64,000 nt of DNA from Albidovulum marisflavi (GTDB lineage: Bacteria > Pseudomonadota > Alphaproteobacteria > Rhodobacterales > Rhodobacteraceae): the NCBI RefSeq assembly GCF_025751435.1, contig NZ_JAOWKY010000004.1, positions 186,001-250,000 of the forward strand. The letters are read 5' to 3'. Made by a program: the position numbers and the translations under genes. Of this stretch, positions 1 to 8,146 are shown one piece after another (position 1 is the first letter of the stretch; every line of letters begins with the position of its first letter). The notes under the pieces were generated by a model. The model was given only the letters and a program-made list of their open reading frames with translations, searched no databases and had not been told where the DNA came from.

Positions 1-89
1 CTGGTCATCCAATCCTGCATATCCCGCGCAGGCCGTTCCACAGCAAACCGGTTTCAAGGGATAGGGAAGACTTGCCTGTTCAGCACTTT

Positions 90-1019
90 TCAAGTCCTTT
101 GTCCAAGTGTCAGCCGGATCTGCTCCTTCAGCCATTTCTCCAATGACCGAATACCGGAATTGGCAGCCAGGTCCGGCTTCGTCACCAGCCAGTAGGCCGC
201 CTTCACGCGCACCGCTGCGCCGACCGGAACAAGCAGGCCGCGACCGATGTCGTCTTCGATCAGAAGACTACGACCGAGGCCGACCCCAAGACCCGCGATC
301 GCCGCCTGAAGCATGAGATCGGCTCGGTCAAAGCTTCGGACGGAGTGATCTGACACCTCGGGCACGCCGCGAAGTTGCCGGTAGTCCCTCCAGGTCGTCC
401 CGGTCCGGAATTTCTCGGCGCCGCTGTCGCTGAGCAACGTTAGCGTCTCATCCTTGAGCGGGTCGACCGTCGGTCTTCGGGCAGCCGGATGAGCCGCGCC
501 GACGACTGGTTGAATCATGCAGCCGGCCAGGCGTGTTGAGTGCAGCCCCGGATAGGGTCCGACGCCGAACCGCAACCCCGCATCTGCCTCGCCCGCAACG
601 AAATCGACCAGTTCCTCCCGCACATCGATCGACAGGTCGAGCCCGGAAGCGGCCGCGGCAGGCAGTCTCGGCAGGAGCCATCTCATGGCGAGAGAAGAAT
701 GCACCGAAAGACGGATGGACCGGCTCGACCGTAAATCGCGCGCCGCAGAAAGTACGCGGTCGGCTTCGTCCATTGTCCGCACCGCCGCGTCGCACAGTAT
801 GGTTCCGGCGCGTGTCGGCGAAACACGTCTGGTCGATCGTTCAAAAAGCGTCAGCCCGATCTCAGCTTCGAGGGCACGGATGCGATGGCTGACGGCGCTG
901 GGATCGAGGTCAAGGACACGGGCTGCCGCGGCGAAACTGCCATGACGACGCACGGCCGCCAACAGTCCGTATGACTGAACGAGCCGCGGTGCGGCGGGAT
1001 CCATCTGGCCGTCATTCAT
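90..1019 (-). CDS. LysR family transcriptional regulator
   Basis: A 309-residue DNA-binding regulator. Residues about 14-73 form the LysR winged helix-turn-helix, with the recognition stretch DPSAVSHRIRALE followed by FERSTRRVSPT. The rest (about 95-300) is the periplasmic-binding-like effector domain. Length is normal for the family. The start ATG at 1017-1019 faces away from the PhzF gene, the common divergent LysR-plus-target layout, so PhzF and the small membrane gene are likely targets; that is inference. The serine-rich recognition helix and family length resemble the GcvA-like branch. The effector cannot be read from the sequence. Confidence 0.9.
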   Translation of the reverse strand: MNDGQMDPAAPRLVQSYGLLAAVRRHGSFAAAARVLDLDPSAVSHRIRALEAEIGLTLFERSTRRVSPTRAGTILCDAAVRTMDEADRVLSAARDLRSSRSIRLSVHSSLAMRWLLPRLPAAAASGLDLSIDVREELVDFVAGEADAGLRFGVGPYPGLHSTRLAGCMIQPVVGAAHPAARRPTVDPLKDETLTLLSDSGAEKFRTGTTWRDYRQLRGVPEVSDHSVRSFDRADLMLQAAIAGLGVGLGRSLLIEDDIGRGLLVPVGAAVRVKAAYWLVTKPDLAANSGIRSLEKWLKEQIRLTLGQRT

Positions 1020-1343
1020 GAATCATTCTCATGCACTAGTGACGCCTCCGGCGTTGGTCGAGGGTTCGTATGCCTTAAATTTCCCTTATCTACAGTTGGA
1101 CTTGCCGATGTTGAGACATGAAGAGGATACAGGTTTCAACGTGGCCATCAACAGCGTCCATGCCATCGCGCTGACGGGAGGCAAGTTTGCAGGGGTCTAA
1201 ACCCAACCAGCGGTTCGGGAGCACCGAACCGAAGCAAGCGCCTTTCCGGACTCGGGGCTGGCAGGAGGGCCGCCTGCTCTCTTTGCAGGATACGCTTCGC
1301 TGATCGTCGCAACCGGCAAGCATCCGATCCGGGAGGAAGACAC
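1020..1343. other. Intergenic region between divergent LysR and the small membrane gene
   Basis: About 320 bases without a convincing gene. A possible 60-codon plus-strand frame begins at 1018, but it starts on the LysR start codon itself, has no ribosome binding site and resembles no family known to me. The region is less GC-rich near 1070-1100 and is the natural place for the LysR operator and divergent promoters. I could not single out a clear T-N11-A site. Confidence 0.4.
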
Positions 1344-1559
1344 ATGCAAAGCCAAGCTTACGAACTATCCGAAAAGACCAACCCCGGCATCGGCGGGAGC
1401 CAGCGATCGGACCTTGTCAGGGTGCTGCTCATTCTTGCCCTGTTTGCGGCCACGGGGCTGGGGATTTCTGTCTTCGCAGATGATCCCGACCACTCCGCTC
1501 GGGGCCGCCCTGAAGTGATCGAGGACTGGCACGGCATTGTCGCCCGATCGACCAGATAG
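1344..1559 (+). CDS. Small single-span membrane protein, unknown function
   Basis: A 71-residue protein with one hydrophobic segment at about residues 23-43 (VRVLLILALFAATGLGISVF) between polar ends, so probably inserted once in the inner membrane. A strong GGAGGAAG ribosome binding site sits 5-12 bases before ATG 1344, which is the main support for it being real. It lies about 60 bases before PhzF on the same strand and may be cotranscribed. I do not recognise the family. Confidence 0.5.
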   Translation: MQSQAYELSEKTNPGIGGSQRSDLVRVLLILALFAATGLGISVFADDPDHSARGRPEVIEDWHGIVARSTR

Positions 1560-1621
1560 CCCTCTTTTCGCGAACCGGCCCTACCGGGTTGCCGGAAACT
1601 GCAAATGCGATGGAGACAACG

Positions 1622-2587
1622 ATGTTGAAACAGAATGAAGTCAAAGCAACACCGGTTCCCGTTCACATCGTCAATGCGTTTACGTTAGAGGGCACCGGCG
1701 GCAATCCAGCCGGGGTCGTCCTTGACGCCGACGCGCTGGACGAGTCTGACATGCAGTCGATTGCCGCCCAAACGGGGCTGTCGGAGACGACCTTCGTGTC
1801 GCGTCACCCGACCGAAGGGGCGCGACTCGATTTCTTCACCCCGACCCGGCGCATCGCACATTGCGGCCACGCCACGGTCGCCGCCTTCGCGCTGATGCAA
1901 GCGGAAGGCCGGATCGCCGACGGACCTACCTCCAAGCAGACCGTGGATGGGCCCCGGCGGATTTTGGTTCGGCACGGGGCGATCTTCATGGAGCAGCGTG
2001 CGCCCCGCTACCTGACGCAGCCGGCCTGGGCCGGAACGGGCGTGACGCCGGCAGAGGTTCTGGCTGCTGTTGGCCTGTCCACGGACCTGCTCGACTCTCG
2101 TGTGGCCCCTCAGGTCGTCGATACCGGAAACCGGTTCCTGTTGATCGGGGTCGCGAACGCGGATGGCCTTGCCGAGATAGTCCCCGATCTGGAGGCGGTT
2201 GCGCGGATCAGCGACGCACTCGATCTCGTCGGATTCTACGTCTTCGCCGTCACCAGCGGGTCGGGATTCGCACACGCCACGACGCGTATGTTCGCCCCCC
2301 GATACGGGATATCCGAGGAGAGCGCGACGGGCATGGCCGCCGGCCCGCTGGCCTGCCTGCTGCACGACGTGCTTGGCGACCGACGAACGCATTTCGTGAT
2401 TGAACAGGGTCGTTTCATGGCCACGCCGAGCGTCAGCCGAATCCTGGTCGATCTGGTGGTGGAGGGAAACCGGATAACCGGTCTCATGGCTGGCGGTGAG
2501 GGTCACGCCGTACGGACACTCCGGATCGATCCCAAGACTCAGTCCGGTGGCCGAGATGCCTTCTCTTCAGGACAGCAGAGCCAATGA
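1622..2587 (+). CDS. PhzF family isomerase
   Basis: A 321-residue PhzF/diaminopimelate-epimerase-fold protein. The PhzF signature GLSETTFV carries the expected catalytic Glu at residue 55. It is followed by FFTPTRRIAHCGHATVAA (about 71-88) and, near the C-terminus, ESATGMAAGPLA, the second lobe's matching motif. ATG 1622 is chosen because GGAG lies at a good distance and the family begins a few residues before the first strand (VHIVNAFT); ATG 1610 is in frame. Outside phenazine clusters these proteins are of unknown substrate, and no phenazine genes are present here. Its 3' end overlaps the convergent TetR gene by 49 bases. Confidence 0.9.
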   Translation: MLKQNEVKATPVPVHIVNAFTLEGTGGNPAGVVLDADALDESDMQSIAAQTGLSETTFVSRHPTEGARLDFFTPTRRIAHCGHATVAAFALMQAEGRIADGPTSKQTVDGPRRILVRHGAIFMEQRAPRYLTQPAWAGTGVTPAEVLAAVGLSTDLLDSRVAPQVVDTGNRFLLIGVANADGLAEIVPDLEAVARISDALDLVGFYVFAVTSGSGFAHATTRMFAPRYGISEESATGMAAGPLACLLHDVLGDRRTHFVIEQGRFMATPSVSRILVDLVVEGNRITGLMAGGEGHAVRTLRIDPKTQSGGRDAFSSGQQSQ

Positions 2588-3153
2588 GACACCAAAGCAA
2601 CCTTTGCGTCCTCGTCGAGCCCCTGATCCTCGAGATCGGACCAGGTCTGGAAGCGCAGCGCGTGACGAATGGTCGGAGCGATATGAGGCTTGTCCGAGCA
2701 GGTTCCGTACGCCGCAATCAGGTCCGCCGCGACGCCTTCGAGAAAGGCCGCGAAATCTGCCATCGGTCCCTGCAAGGCCGGCACATGCGCGACGTCCTCA
2801 TGGGACACGGTCCACATGCGGTGGGTACGCGAGAAATACCCGTAGAATGCCCTGACGGCCGCCTCGAAACGTTGGCCTGCATCGGCGATGTCGGCCCAAC
2901 CTGCCGGATCCGGTGGTGGATTCTGCGACAGCCAGTGCGATGTGCAGGCCTGGAACACCGCGCTCTCGTCGGGAAAGTGCCGATAGACCGTCAGCCGCTG
3001 CACGCCCGAGCGTTCGGCGATCGCGCTGATCGTCGTGGCCCGCGGTCCGATCTCCTCGTGCAGCTGCATCGTGGCTTCCACGATCTTCCGGCGCGTCTCT
3101 TCCCGAGACTTGGCGCGCTCGCGCAGGCGGTAGGGGCGCTTCTTCTCTGTCAT
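2539..3153 (-). CDS. TetR family transcriptional regulator
   Basis: A 204-residue regulator. The N-terminal helix-turn-helix is clear: REETRRKIVEATMQLHEE, then ATTISAIAERSGVQRLTVYRHF at about residues 35-56. The C-terminal ligand-binding domain is all-alpha and family-specific. ATG 3153 is chosen because the longer in-frame extension (to 3297) would run through the divergent gene's start and lacks family features. It is divergent from the metallo-hydrolase at 3256, its most likely target, and overlaps the end of PhzF tail to tail. Confidence 0.87.
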   Translation of the reverse strand: MTEKKRPYRLRERAKSREETRRKIVEATMQLHEEIGPRATTISAIAERSGVQRLTVYRHFPDESAVFQACTSHWLSQNPPPDPAGWADIADAGQRFEAAVRAFYGYFSRTHRMWTVSHEDVAHVPALQGPMADFAAFLEGVAADLIAAYGTCSDKPHIAPTIRHALRFQTWSDLEDQGLDEDAKVALVSHWLCCPEEKASRPPD

Positions 3154-3156
3154 TCG

Positions 3157-3237
3157 GTGAACATGGATGATCATCGAAAGATTGACAAGGGATTTCGAAT
3201 CGCCTATCCGCCAATTTGGAAGAACACGAACGTTCAC
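3157..3237. promoter_or_regulatory. Candidate TetR operator region
   Basis: The 102-base gap between divergent starts 3153 and 3256 contains GTGAAC at 3157-3162 and its inverse GTTCAC at 3232-3237. The right-hand copy is part of an 8-base palindrome GAACGTTC (3228-3235). Such half-sites flanking both start codons fit a TetR repressor acting on both genes. This is an inference from symmetry only. Confidence 0.3.
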
Positions 3238-3255
3238 TGAAAGTGGAATCTTGTC

Positions 3256-4062
3256 ATGACGCCCATCACTGAACCCGTCCATCTCGACGCTCGTCACATC
3301 ACCGATGCCTGGACGGCGCTGCCCTCCTGGCTGCCCGTGCCCGGCCTTGGCGCGCTGCCGATCAACGCGTTTCTTCTGAAGGGACGTGAGCCGGTTCTCG
3401 TCGACACCGGGCTTGCCGCGCTGTCGGATGCAATGGTCGATCGCCTGAGCGCCGAAATCGATCTCGTCGACCTACGCTGGATCTGGCTCAGCCACACCGA
3501 CGCCGACCACATCGGCAATCTCGATCGCATCCTTTCCCTGGCGCCCAACGCCAGCGTCGTGACCAACTTCCTCGGCGCCGGAAAGATGGGAATGATGGGA
3601 AAGGGTAATCCTGAGCGGCTGCGTCTGCTCGAGCCCGGCGAGGTCTTCGAGGTCGGCGGACACCGCCTGCATCAGGTCAAGCCGCCCTACTACGACGCGC
3701 CCGAAACGATGGGCTTCTTCGACGAGGCCGACCGCGTGCTCTTCGCCGCTGACGCCTTCGGCGCGCTGCTGCCGGGCAGCGTCGATACGATTGAAGAGGT
3801 GCCGGAGGAGAGCCTGCGCGAGGGGCTGGTCGCCTGGTCGAGCGTGGATGCACCATGGCTGGCGCAGATCGACCGCGGATCGCTCGGCCGGATGCTGCGT
3901 GCGCTGGACGCGCTCGAACCCGCGCATGTGCTCTCGGGCCATCTGCCCGTCGCACATCGCCTCGACACCCTGACGGAGATCGTGCGCGGCGCCTATGGGC
4001 GCGGCACGACCGCTGCCGTCACCCCCGAAACCGCGGTCCAGGTCGAGGCGATCCTCGCCTGA
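3256..4062 (+). CDS. MBL-fold metallo-hydrolase, variant metal motif
   Basis: A 268-residue metallo-beta-lactamase-fold protein. The strand VLVDTG (about 47-52) precedes the metal motif SHTDADHIGN (79-88), later LFAADAFGALL supplies the bridging Asp and LSGHLPVAH the last His. In the classic HxHxDH motif the second His is replaced by Asp (H80, D82, D84, H85), as in diiron relatives that carry an acidic residue there. Function could be hydrolytic or redox; the substrate is unknown. It is divergent from the TetR gene and starts a short plus-strand series with DUF1127 and SnoaL genes. Confidence 0.85.
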   Translation: MTPITEPVHLDARHITDAWTALPSWLPVPGLGALPINAFLLKGREPVLVDTGLAALSDAMVDRLSAEIDLVDLRWIWLSHTDADHIGNLDRILSLAPNASVVTNFLGAGKMGMMGKGNPERLRLLEPGEVFEVGGHRLHQVKPPYYDAPETMGFFDEADRVLFAADAFGALLPGSVDTIEEVPEESLREGLVAWSSVDAPWLAQIDRGSLGRMLRALDALEPAHVLSGHLPVAHRLDTLTEIVRGAYGRGTTAAVTPETAVQVEAILA

Positions 4063-4088
4063 GCCCGAATTCAGAACTGGAGACCGAG

Positions 4089-4322
4089 ATGAATACCCTG
4101 ATCTTGAACCCGTGCTGCACAGCCCCGCGCCCTCGCACCCTTCCGTTGCTCGGTGCCATCCTTGCCCGGATCCGGCAAGAACGGCGCGTCGCCCGCGACA
4201 CCCGGCGCCTGGCGGAACTGAGCGATGACCTGTTGCGGGACATCGGGATCAACCGCGGCGATATCCCGCTCGCGGTCCGCTATGGCCGCGACCGGGACAT
4301 CGAATTCGCGCGCTTCCGCTGA
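4089..4322 (+). CDS. DUF1127 domain protein (YjiS-like)
   Basis: A 77-residue protein. The C-terminal part RRLAELSDDLLRDIGINRGDI (in pieces, about residues 40-60) is the DUF1127 signature, an arginine-rich helix pair seen in many small alphaproteobacterial proteins, some linked to RNA turnover and phosphate or stress responses. ATG 4089 is 26 bases after the metallo-hydrolase stop. In this genome neighbourhood it looks cotranscribed with the flanking genes; its specific role is unknown. Confidence 0.8.
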   Translation: MNTLILNPCCTAPRPRTLPLLGAILARIRQERRVARDTRRLAELSDDLLRDIGINRGDIPLAVRYGRDRDIEFARFR

Positions 4323-4407
4323 CGCGCGGCGCTTCCATCGGTCGAAAGGCCCGCCCCGACCACCGCTCCGCCCCTCTTCAATCACCCTTCAATCAAGGAG
4401 AAATGAC

Positions 4408-4857
4408 ATGACGAACCCCATCATTGAAACCAACAAGGCGACCGTCGCCCGCTTCCTCGCCGGGACGCATTCGCCGAACATCGACGATGTGGCGGTGATC
4501 GACGATACCGTCGTTCCCCACATCGCCTGCCACGGCTTTCCCGGCTTTCCGAACGAGGAGTTTTTCGACCGTGAAAGCTACAAGGCGTTCTTCCGCATCT
4601 TCCGGCAGTCGTTCAGCGACATGAGTTTTGAGACTCTGAAAACGATCGCCACCGAAGATTTCGTCTCGGCCCACTGGGAAATATGGGCGACCCATTCGGG
4701 TGAATTCCAGGGCATCCAGCCGGATGGGGCCCGCGTCGTCTTCGACGGCATCGCTCTCTACCGGATGGAGGACGGCAAGATCGCCGAGACTTGGCTGACC
4801 ATCAATGAACCTTTGCTGATCTCGCAACTGGGGAAGGGCCGGGCCCGCGCGGCCTGA
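4408..4857 (+). CDS. SnoaL-like / ester cyclase family protein
   Basis: A 149-residue protein of the NTF2/SnoaL fold: N-terminal helix, then YKAFFRIFRQSFSDMSFETL, a central HWEIWATHSGEFQGIQPDG strand pair, and the closing GIALYRMEDGKIAETWLT strand, typical of the ester cyclase branch. AAGGAG at 4395-4400 sits 7 bases before ATG 4408, fixing the start. Members act as small-molecule cyclases or hydrolases but many have no known substrate. It ends 83 bases before the left end of the IS element. Confidence 0.85.
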   Translation: MTNPIIETNKATVARFLAGTHSPNIDDVAVIDDTVVPHIACHGFPGFPNEEFFDRESYKAFFRIFRQSFSDMSFETLKTIATEDFVSAHWEIWATHSGEFQGIQPDGARVVFDGIALYRMEDGKIAETWLTINEPLLISQLGKGRARAA

Positions 4858-4940
4858 CGCAATGGCAAGCTCGACCCGATATGGGCCGGGCTTGCTCCTG
4901 AATAGAGGAACTGACCATGTGCCGTTTGAATGCAGAAAAG

Positions 4941-5754
4941 GGTGCTGTCAGACGGATTCGAACCGGTCTCTCCAAGGACAGTGTGACTGTCCTTATGCCG
5001 CGCCGATTTGACGCCATTCGGCGAGAGCGGCGGCACGGTTTTGCTTGAAAATGGCTCGGGAGGTGAGGTTGCGGTTGGTGTTGAAGTGGTTCGTGACTGA
5101 GGCGTGGACGGCGGCGAACTTCTGAAGACTTCGCACGCGCCGGAAGCGGAGCATCGCCCGCTCCCGTCTTCGGAACGAAAGATGGGAATTCTCCGCCCTT
5201 TTGTTCTCCCAGCGGCCCGTTTCCTGCCGGGCGCCGGCGCCGATCTCCCTGAGTGCGGCGCCGTAGGACCGAAGCCGGTCGGTCACGATCACCTCAGGCT
5301 GACCATGCTTTCGCATCGCTTTTCTCAGGAATTTCAACGCAGCCTTCTTATCGCGCTTCCTGGTGACGAAGCTTTCCAGCACCTCGCCCTCGTGATTGAC
5401 CGCCCGCCAGAGGTAGTGCATCTCACCGTTGATCTTCACGAACATCTCGTCGAGGTGCCAGCGCCAGTGGCTCGAACTCGTGCCCTTGATCCGACGCTTT
5501 CGGATCTCGGCCGCGAACATCGGGCCGAAGCGATGCCACCAGAACCGGACCGTCTCATGGCTGACGTCGACGCCGCGCTCATGGAGCAAGTCCTCGACAT
5601 TTCGGAGCGACAGCGGAAATCGGACGTACATCATTACCGCCAGGCGAATGATCTCGGGGCTCGTCTTGAACCACTTGAAAGGGCTGGGTTTGCTCATGGA
5701 CAAACGCTCGTCAACGCCCTGACCCGCCTCAAGCCAAGTTTGTCTGACACTGCC
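4941..5754. mobile_element. IS6-family insertion sequence
   Basis: About 814 bases, the usual size for IS6/IS26 relatives, with one transposase gene. Imperfect terminal inverted repeats: GGTGCTGTCAGAC at 4941-4953 and the inverse of GGCAGTGTCAGAC at 5742-5754, matching at 10 of 13 positions. The adjacent 8 bases on each side (4933-4940 and 5755-5762) are not equal, so there is no target duplication, a frequent outcome of replicative IS6 transposition followed by recombination or deletion. Confidence 0.8.
4993..5697 (-). CDS. IS6-family DDE transposase
   Basis: A 234-residue transposase, full length for IS6. The N-terminal helix-turn-helix (LRNVEDLLHERGVDVSHETV) is followed by the catalytic core with D83 in HLDEMFVKING, D140 in VIVTDRLRSYG and E169 in NKRAENSHLSFRRRE, the DDE spacing expected for the family. 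ATG 5697 begins MSKPSPFKWF, the usual N-terminus. Nothing in the frame suggests inactivation. It lies inside the IS element and does not belong to the neighbouring operons. Confidence 0.93.
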   Translation of the reverse strand: MSKPSPFKWFKTSPEIIRLAVMMYVRFPLSLRNVEDLLHERGVDVSHETVRFWWHRFGPMFAAEIRKRRIKGTSSSHWRWHLDEMFVKINGEMHYLWRAVNHEGEVLESFVTRKRDKKAALKFLRKAMRKHGQPEVIVTDRLRSYGAALREIGAGARQETGRWENKRAENSHLSFRRRERAMLRFRRVRSLQKFAAVHASVTNHFNTNRNLTSRAIFKQNRAAALAEWRQIGAA

Positions 5755-5833
5755 GGTGAGATCACCCGCACCCCACCGAAATCCACCCCCACCCACGGCT
5801 GCACCCGCCAGCGCTTAAGATGATCGAGGGTCG

Positions 5834-6361
5834 TCACGAGTGCCACCCTTGTCGGCAGTTGGATCCGGTGGATGGTGATGACGAGGTGTCGAGGCGGAAT
5901 TTGAGGAACGCAGTGCCTGAGTGCTTCTGACGCCCAACGGCCTGCGCACCCATCCGGTAGAGCGCGCCGAGGTTGCGGCGCGAGGGCGGCAGGAGGAAGG
6001 TGACGAAAGGGATGCGCGTGTCAGATCGCGCAAAATCAAGAGCGGTCCGCGTTATCCGCAGGCCAAGCCCGAAATCCTGCGGCCGCAACACGAGGCCGAA
6101 GTCCCATTCCTCACCTTTCCTCTGAAAGCCGCCCCAGCCGACATATCGGCCATCGGCCAGGAAGGCCCAGTGGCCGAGACCGTCCCGTGCCCAGCATGCC
6201 TCCTTGGCCGCCACGAAGGCCCGCGCCTCCGCCTCGCCCCAGTTGCCGGTCAGCCATGGCATATGCGCGCGCAGGCGCGGATCCGACATGTGCGCGACGA
6301 GGTCCCCGAGCGGCACCTCGGTCAGCCGCGCGAAGCGGAGGGCGGGGACGGCGCCGGTCAT
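5834..6361 (-). CDS. GNAT family N-acetyltransferase
   Basis: A 175-residue protein with the GNAT shape: AEARAFVAAKEACWARD, a strand pair GHWAFLADGRYVGWGGF, then WDFGLVLRPQDFGLGLRITRTALDFA, which stands in for the acetyl-CoA loop, and a C-terminal TFLLPPSRRNLGALYRMG of the RimJ-like type. It begins with ATG overlapping the glutathione transferase stop by four bases, so the two are translationally coupled. The 3' end lies 80 bases from the IS element. The substrate is unknown. Confidence 0.8.
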   Translation of the reverse strand: MTGAVPALRFARLTEVPLGDLVAHMSDPRLRAHMPWLTGNWGEAEARAFVAAKEACWARDGLGHWAFLADGRYVGWGGFQRKGEEWDFGLVLRPQDFGLGLRITRTALDFARSDTRIPFVTFLLPPSRRNLGALYRMGAQAVGRQKHSGTAFLKFRLDTSSSPSTGSNCRQGWHS

Positions 6362-7050
6362 GCCGATTGCCGGAGCGTGAGGCAGGACGGCTCCATCATC
6401 CGCGACAGCGCGCTGTCCTTGCGGCGCAGGAAGTCAGCGAGCCTGCCGGGATACTCCGCCACGACCGCGTTCCGTACCGAAGGCCTCCCGGCCAGTGTGC
6501 GACGCCATTCGGCCATCCCCGGCAGGCCATCGAAGACGCCGAAATCGCCGATCCGGTCGAAGGTGTCGAAGTAGCGGAACACTGGCGCGAAGACCGCATC
6601 GACCAGGCTGAATTGCTCTCCGGCGAACCAGGGGCCGGGGCCAAGCTGGCCTTCCATCACCCGGAACCGGGCGTGGAGCGCCGCGGCCTTCCGCTCGAGC
6701 GTCCCGGAATCGGGGACGGTGTAAAACCCGGCGATGTCGTTCAGGCATTCCGAGGCGAAGCCGATCCACGCGCGGTGCCGCGCGCGCTCGACCGGATCGG
6801 CGGGATAGAGCGGATGCGGCTGCGTCTCCTCGAGGAATTCTAAGATCGCGGCGGATTCGAACAGCGCCGCCTCGCCGACCCTCAGGACAGGCGTTCGCCC
6901 GAGCGGCGAGAGCGCCAGAAACCAGCCGGGCTTGTTCGCCAGATCGACGGTGACGCGCTCGTGCGCCACACCCTTTTCGGAAAGCGCGATGGCGATTCGC
7001 TGGACGTAAGGACACAGCGCGTGGCTGACGAGGGTGATGGACAGGGACAT
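6358..7050 (-). CDS. Glutathione S-transferase family protein
   Basis: A 230-residue protein with an N-terminal thioredoxin fold (SITLVSHALCPYVQRIAIALSEK, with CPYV at the active site), the cis-proline stretch GRTPVLRVGEAALFESAAILEFLEE that binds the glutathione gamma-glutamyl part, and an all-helical C-terminal domain with FSLVDAVFAPVFRYFD. ATG 7050 is preceded by AGGAGAG. The CPYV active site is like that of omega or zeta-type enzymes. It forms a two-gene unit with the overlapping GNAT gene. Confidence 0.88.
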   Translation of the reverse strand: MSLSITLVSHALCPYVQRIAIALSEKGVAHERVTVDLANKPGWFLALSPLGRTPVLRVGEAALFESAAILEFLEETQPHPLYPADPVERARHRAWIGFASECLNDIAGFYTVPDSGTLERKAAALHARFRVMEGQLGPGPWFAGEQFSLVDAVFAPVFRYFDTFDRIGDFGVFDGLPGMAEWRRTLAGRPSVRNAVVAEYPGRLADFLRRKDSALSRMMEPSCLTLRQSA

Positions 7051-7122
7051 TCTATTCTCTCCTAAAAATCTCGCGCGGACCGCCAAGGGGAGGCGGGGGA
7101 TAGCGGGCGGCCCGCGCGCGCG

Positions 7123-7491
7123 TCAGGCGCCGGACCGGGTCCGGACGGTGACGATTCCCTTCATGTGGGGGTGATAGGCACAGTAGTAGGGGTAGTCGCC
7201 GGGCGCGTCGAAGGTGATGCGCCCGTTCGCGCCGCGCTCGAGCGTCCCGGTATCCCAGGCGCCGTCCTCGGCAGTGGCGGTGTGCGGCGCAAGATCAGTG
7301 TTGGTCCAGGTGACGCTGTCGCCGACCAGAACTTCGACCGTCTCGGGGTCGAAGGCGAAGCGGGCGATGCCTACCTCGACCTTGTGCGTGCCGTCATGGG
7401 CCCGCACAAGCCCCGGCAGCCCGGCCAGGGACAGGGCCGCGCCCAGCCCCCGGCCGAACCCGCGCCGCGTCAGGTGCGTCAGCCCGCGCAC
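7123..7491 (-). CDS. Tat-exported cupredoxin (plastocyanin/amicyanin-like)
   Basis: A 122-residue blue-copper protein. Residues 1-31 look like a Tat signal (TRRGFGRGLGAALSLAGLPG). The mature domain has the type 1 copper ligands H70 (LAPHTAT), C104, H107 and probably M110 in YYCAYHPHMKG. Proteins of this kind carry single electrons in the periplasm. Its start overlaps the DUF4142 gene by 13 bases, so both are one unit. The redox partner is not encoded next to it. Confidence 0.88.
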   Translation of the reverse strand: MRGLTHLTRRGFGRGLGAALSLAGLPGLVRAHDGTHKVEVGIARFAFDPETVEVLVGDSVTWTNTDLAPHTATAEDGAWDTGTLERGANGRITFDAPGDYPYYCAYHPHMKGIVTVRTRSGA

Positions 7492-8006
7492 GTCAGCCCC
7501 GCGACCATGTGCTCGGCGTGCTGCTCATGCGCGCGGAAGGTGACCAGCGCATCCTCGAGCAGCGCCCTCAGCGGCGCCACCGTAACGGCGGGGATGAAGG
7601 TTTCGGCGACGGTCTGGTTGACGATCTGATGATAGGCCAACTCGTTCGTCGCGTAGGCGCAGTCGAAGGCGTTGCCGCTCAGCGCCATCAATTCGGCGCG
7701 CTTGGCCGCCGCGCCCTCGACGAGGGCCTGACTCAGCGCGTTGTCCTGCGGTGTCACGTTCAGCTCGGAGATCAGCGCGCCGGCCGCCTCGTTCACCGCC
7801 GTGTGGTCGCGGATCATCGTCTGGGCGAAGTCGCGGACCGCCTCATTCTCGGAAATCGCCAGCGCCAGATGTGCATAGCGGATGTCGAGCCCGCCTGCGG
7901 TGTAGGCGGTGTGGGCGATCTCGAGGTCGTTCATCGGCTCGTCCGCCTGAGCCGCGAGGCCGGTCGTGGCGAGGGCGAGCCCGAGGGCAAGGGTCAGGGT
8001 CTTCAT
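7479..8006 (-). CDS. DUF4142 periplasmic protein
   Basis: A 175-residue protein with a Sec signal peptide (residues 1-21, cleavage after GLAAQA) and the ferritin-like four-helix DUF4142 domain: EIAHTAYTAGGLDIRYAHLAL, FAQTMIRDHTAVNEAAGALI and a final AHEQHAEHMVAGL. Repeated His/Glu pairs would suit metal binding, but this is unproved for the family. It leads the cupredoxin gene and is divergent from the AraC regulator. Confidence 0.82.
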   Translation of the reverse strand: MKTLTLALGLALATTGLAAQADEPMNDLEIAHTAYTAGGLDIRYAHLALAISENEAVRDFAQTMIRDHTAVNEAAGALISELNVTPQDNALSQALVEGAAAKRAELMALSGNAFDCAYATNELAYHQIVNQTVAETFIPAVTVAPLRALLEDALVTFRAHEQHAEHMVAGLTCAG

Positions 8007-8100
8007 GGGAGTGTCTCCGGGTTGGTGGTTTCAACGCCACCGGTTTGCCCGAGATGGTCCGGCGTTTGAATGCCGGAAAGTTCGGAATTTATGCTGGATC

Positions 8101-8129
8101 GTCCAGCCTTCTGGACGCGTCTGAAATTG
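8101..8129. promoter_or_regulatory. Candidate AraC operator, copy 1
   Basis: GTCC-N8-GGACG-N2-TCTGAAATT, including a perfect GTCCAG/CTGGAC inverted repeat (8101-8116). It sits between the divergent DUF4142 and AraC genes, 18 bases before the regulator's ATG. A closely similar arrangement recurs at 9110-9136, after the regulator gene. Confidence 0.45.
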
Positions 8130-8146
8130 CTGATAAACTATTGGCC

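Noticed and set aside
1018-1200. A 60-codon plus-strand frame in the LysR intergenic region
   Set aside because: It starts on the LysR start codon, has no ribosome binding site and no recognisable domain.
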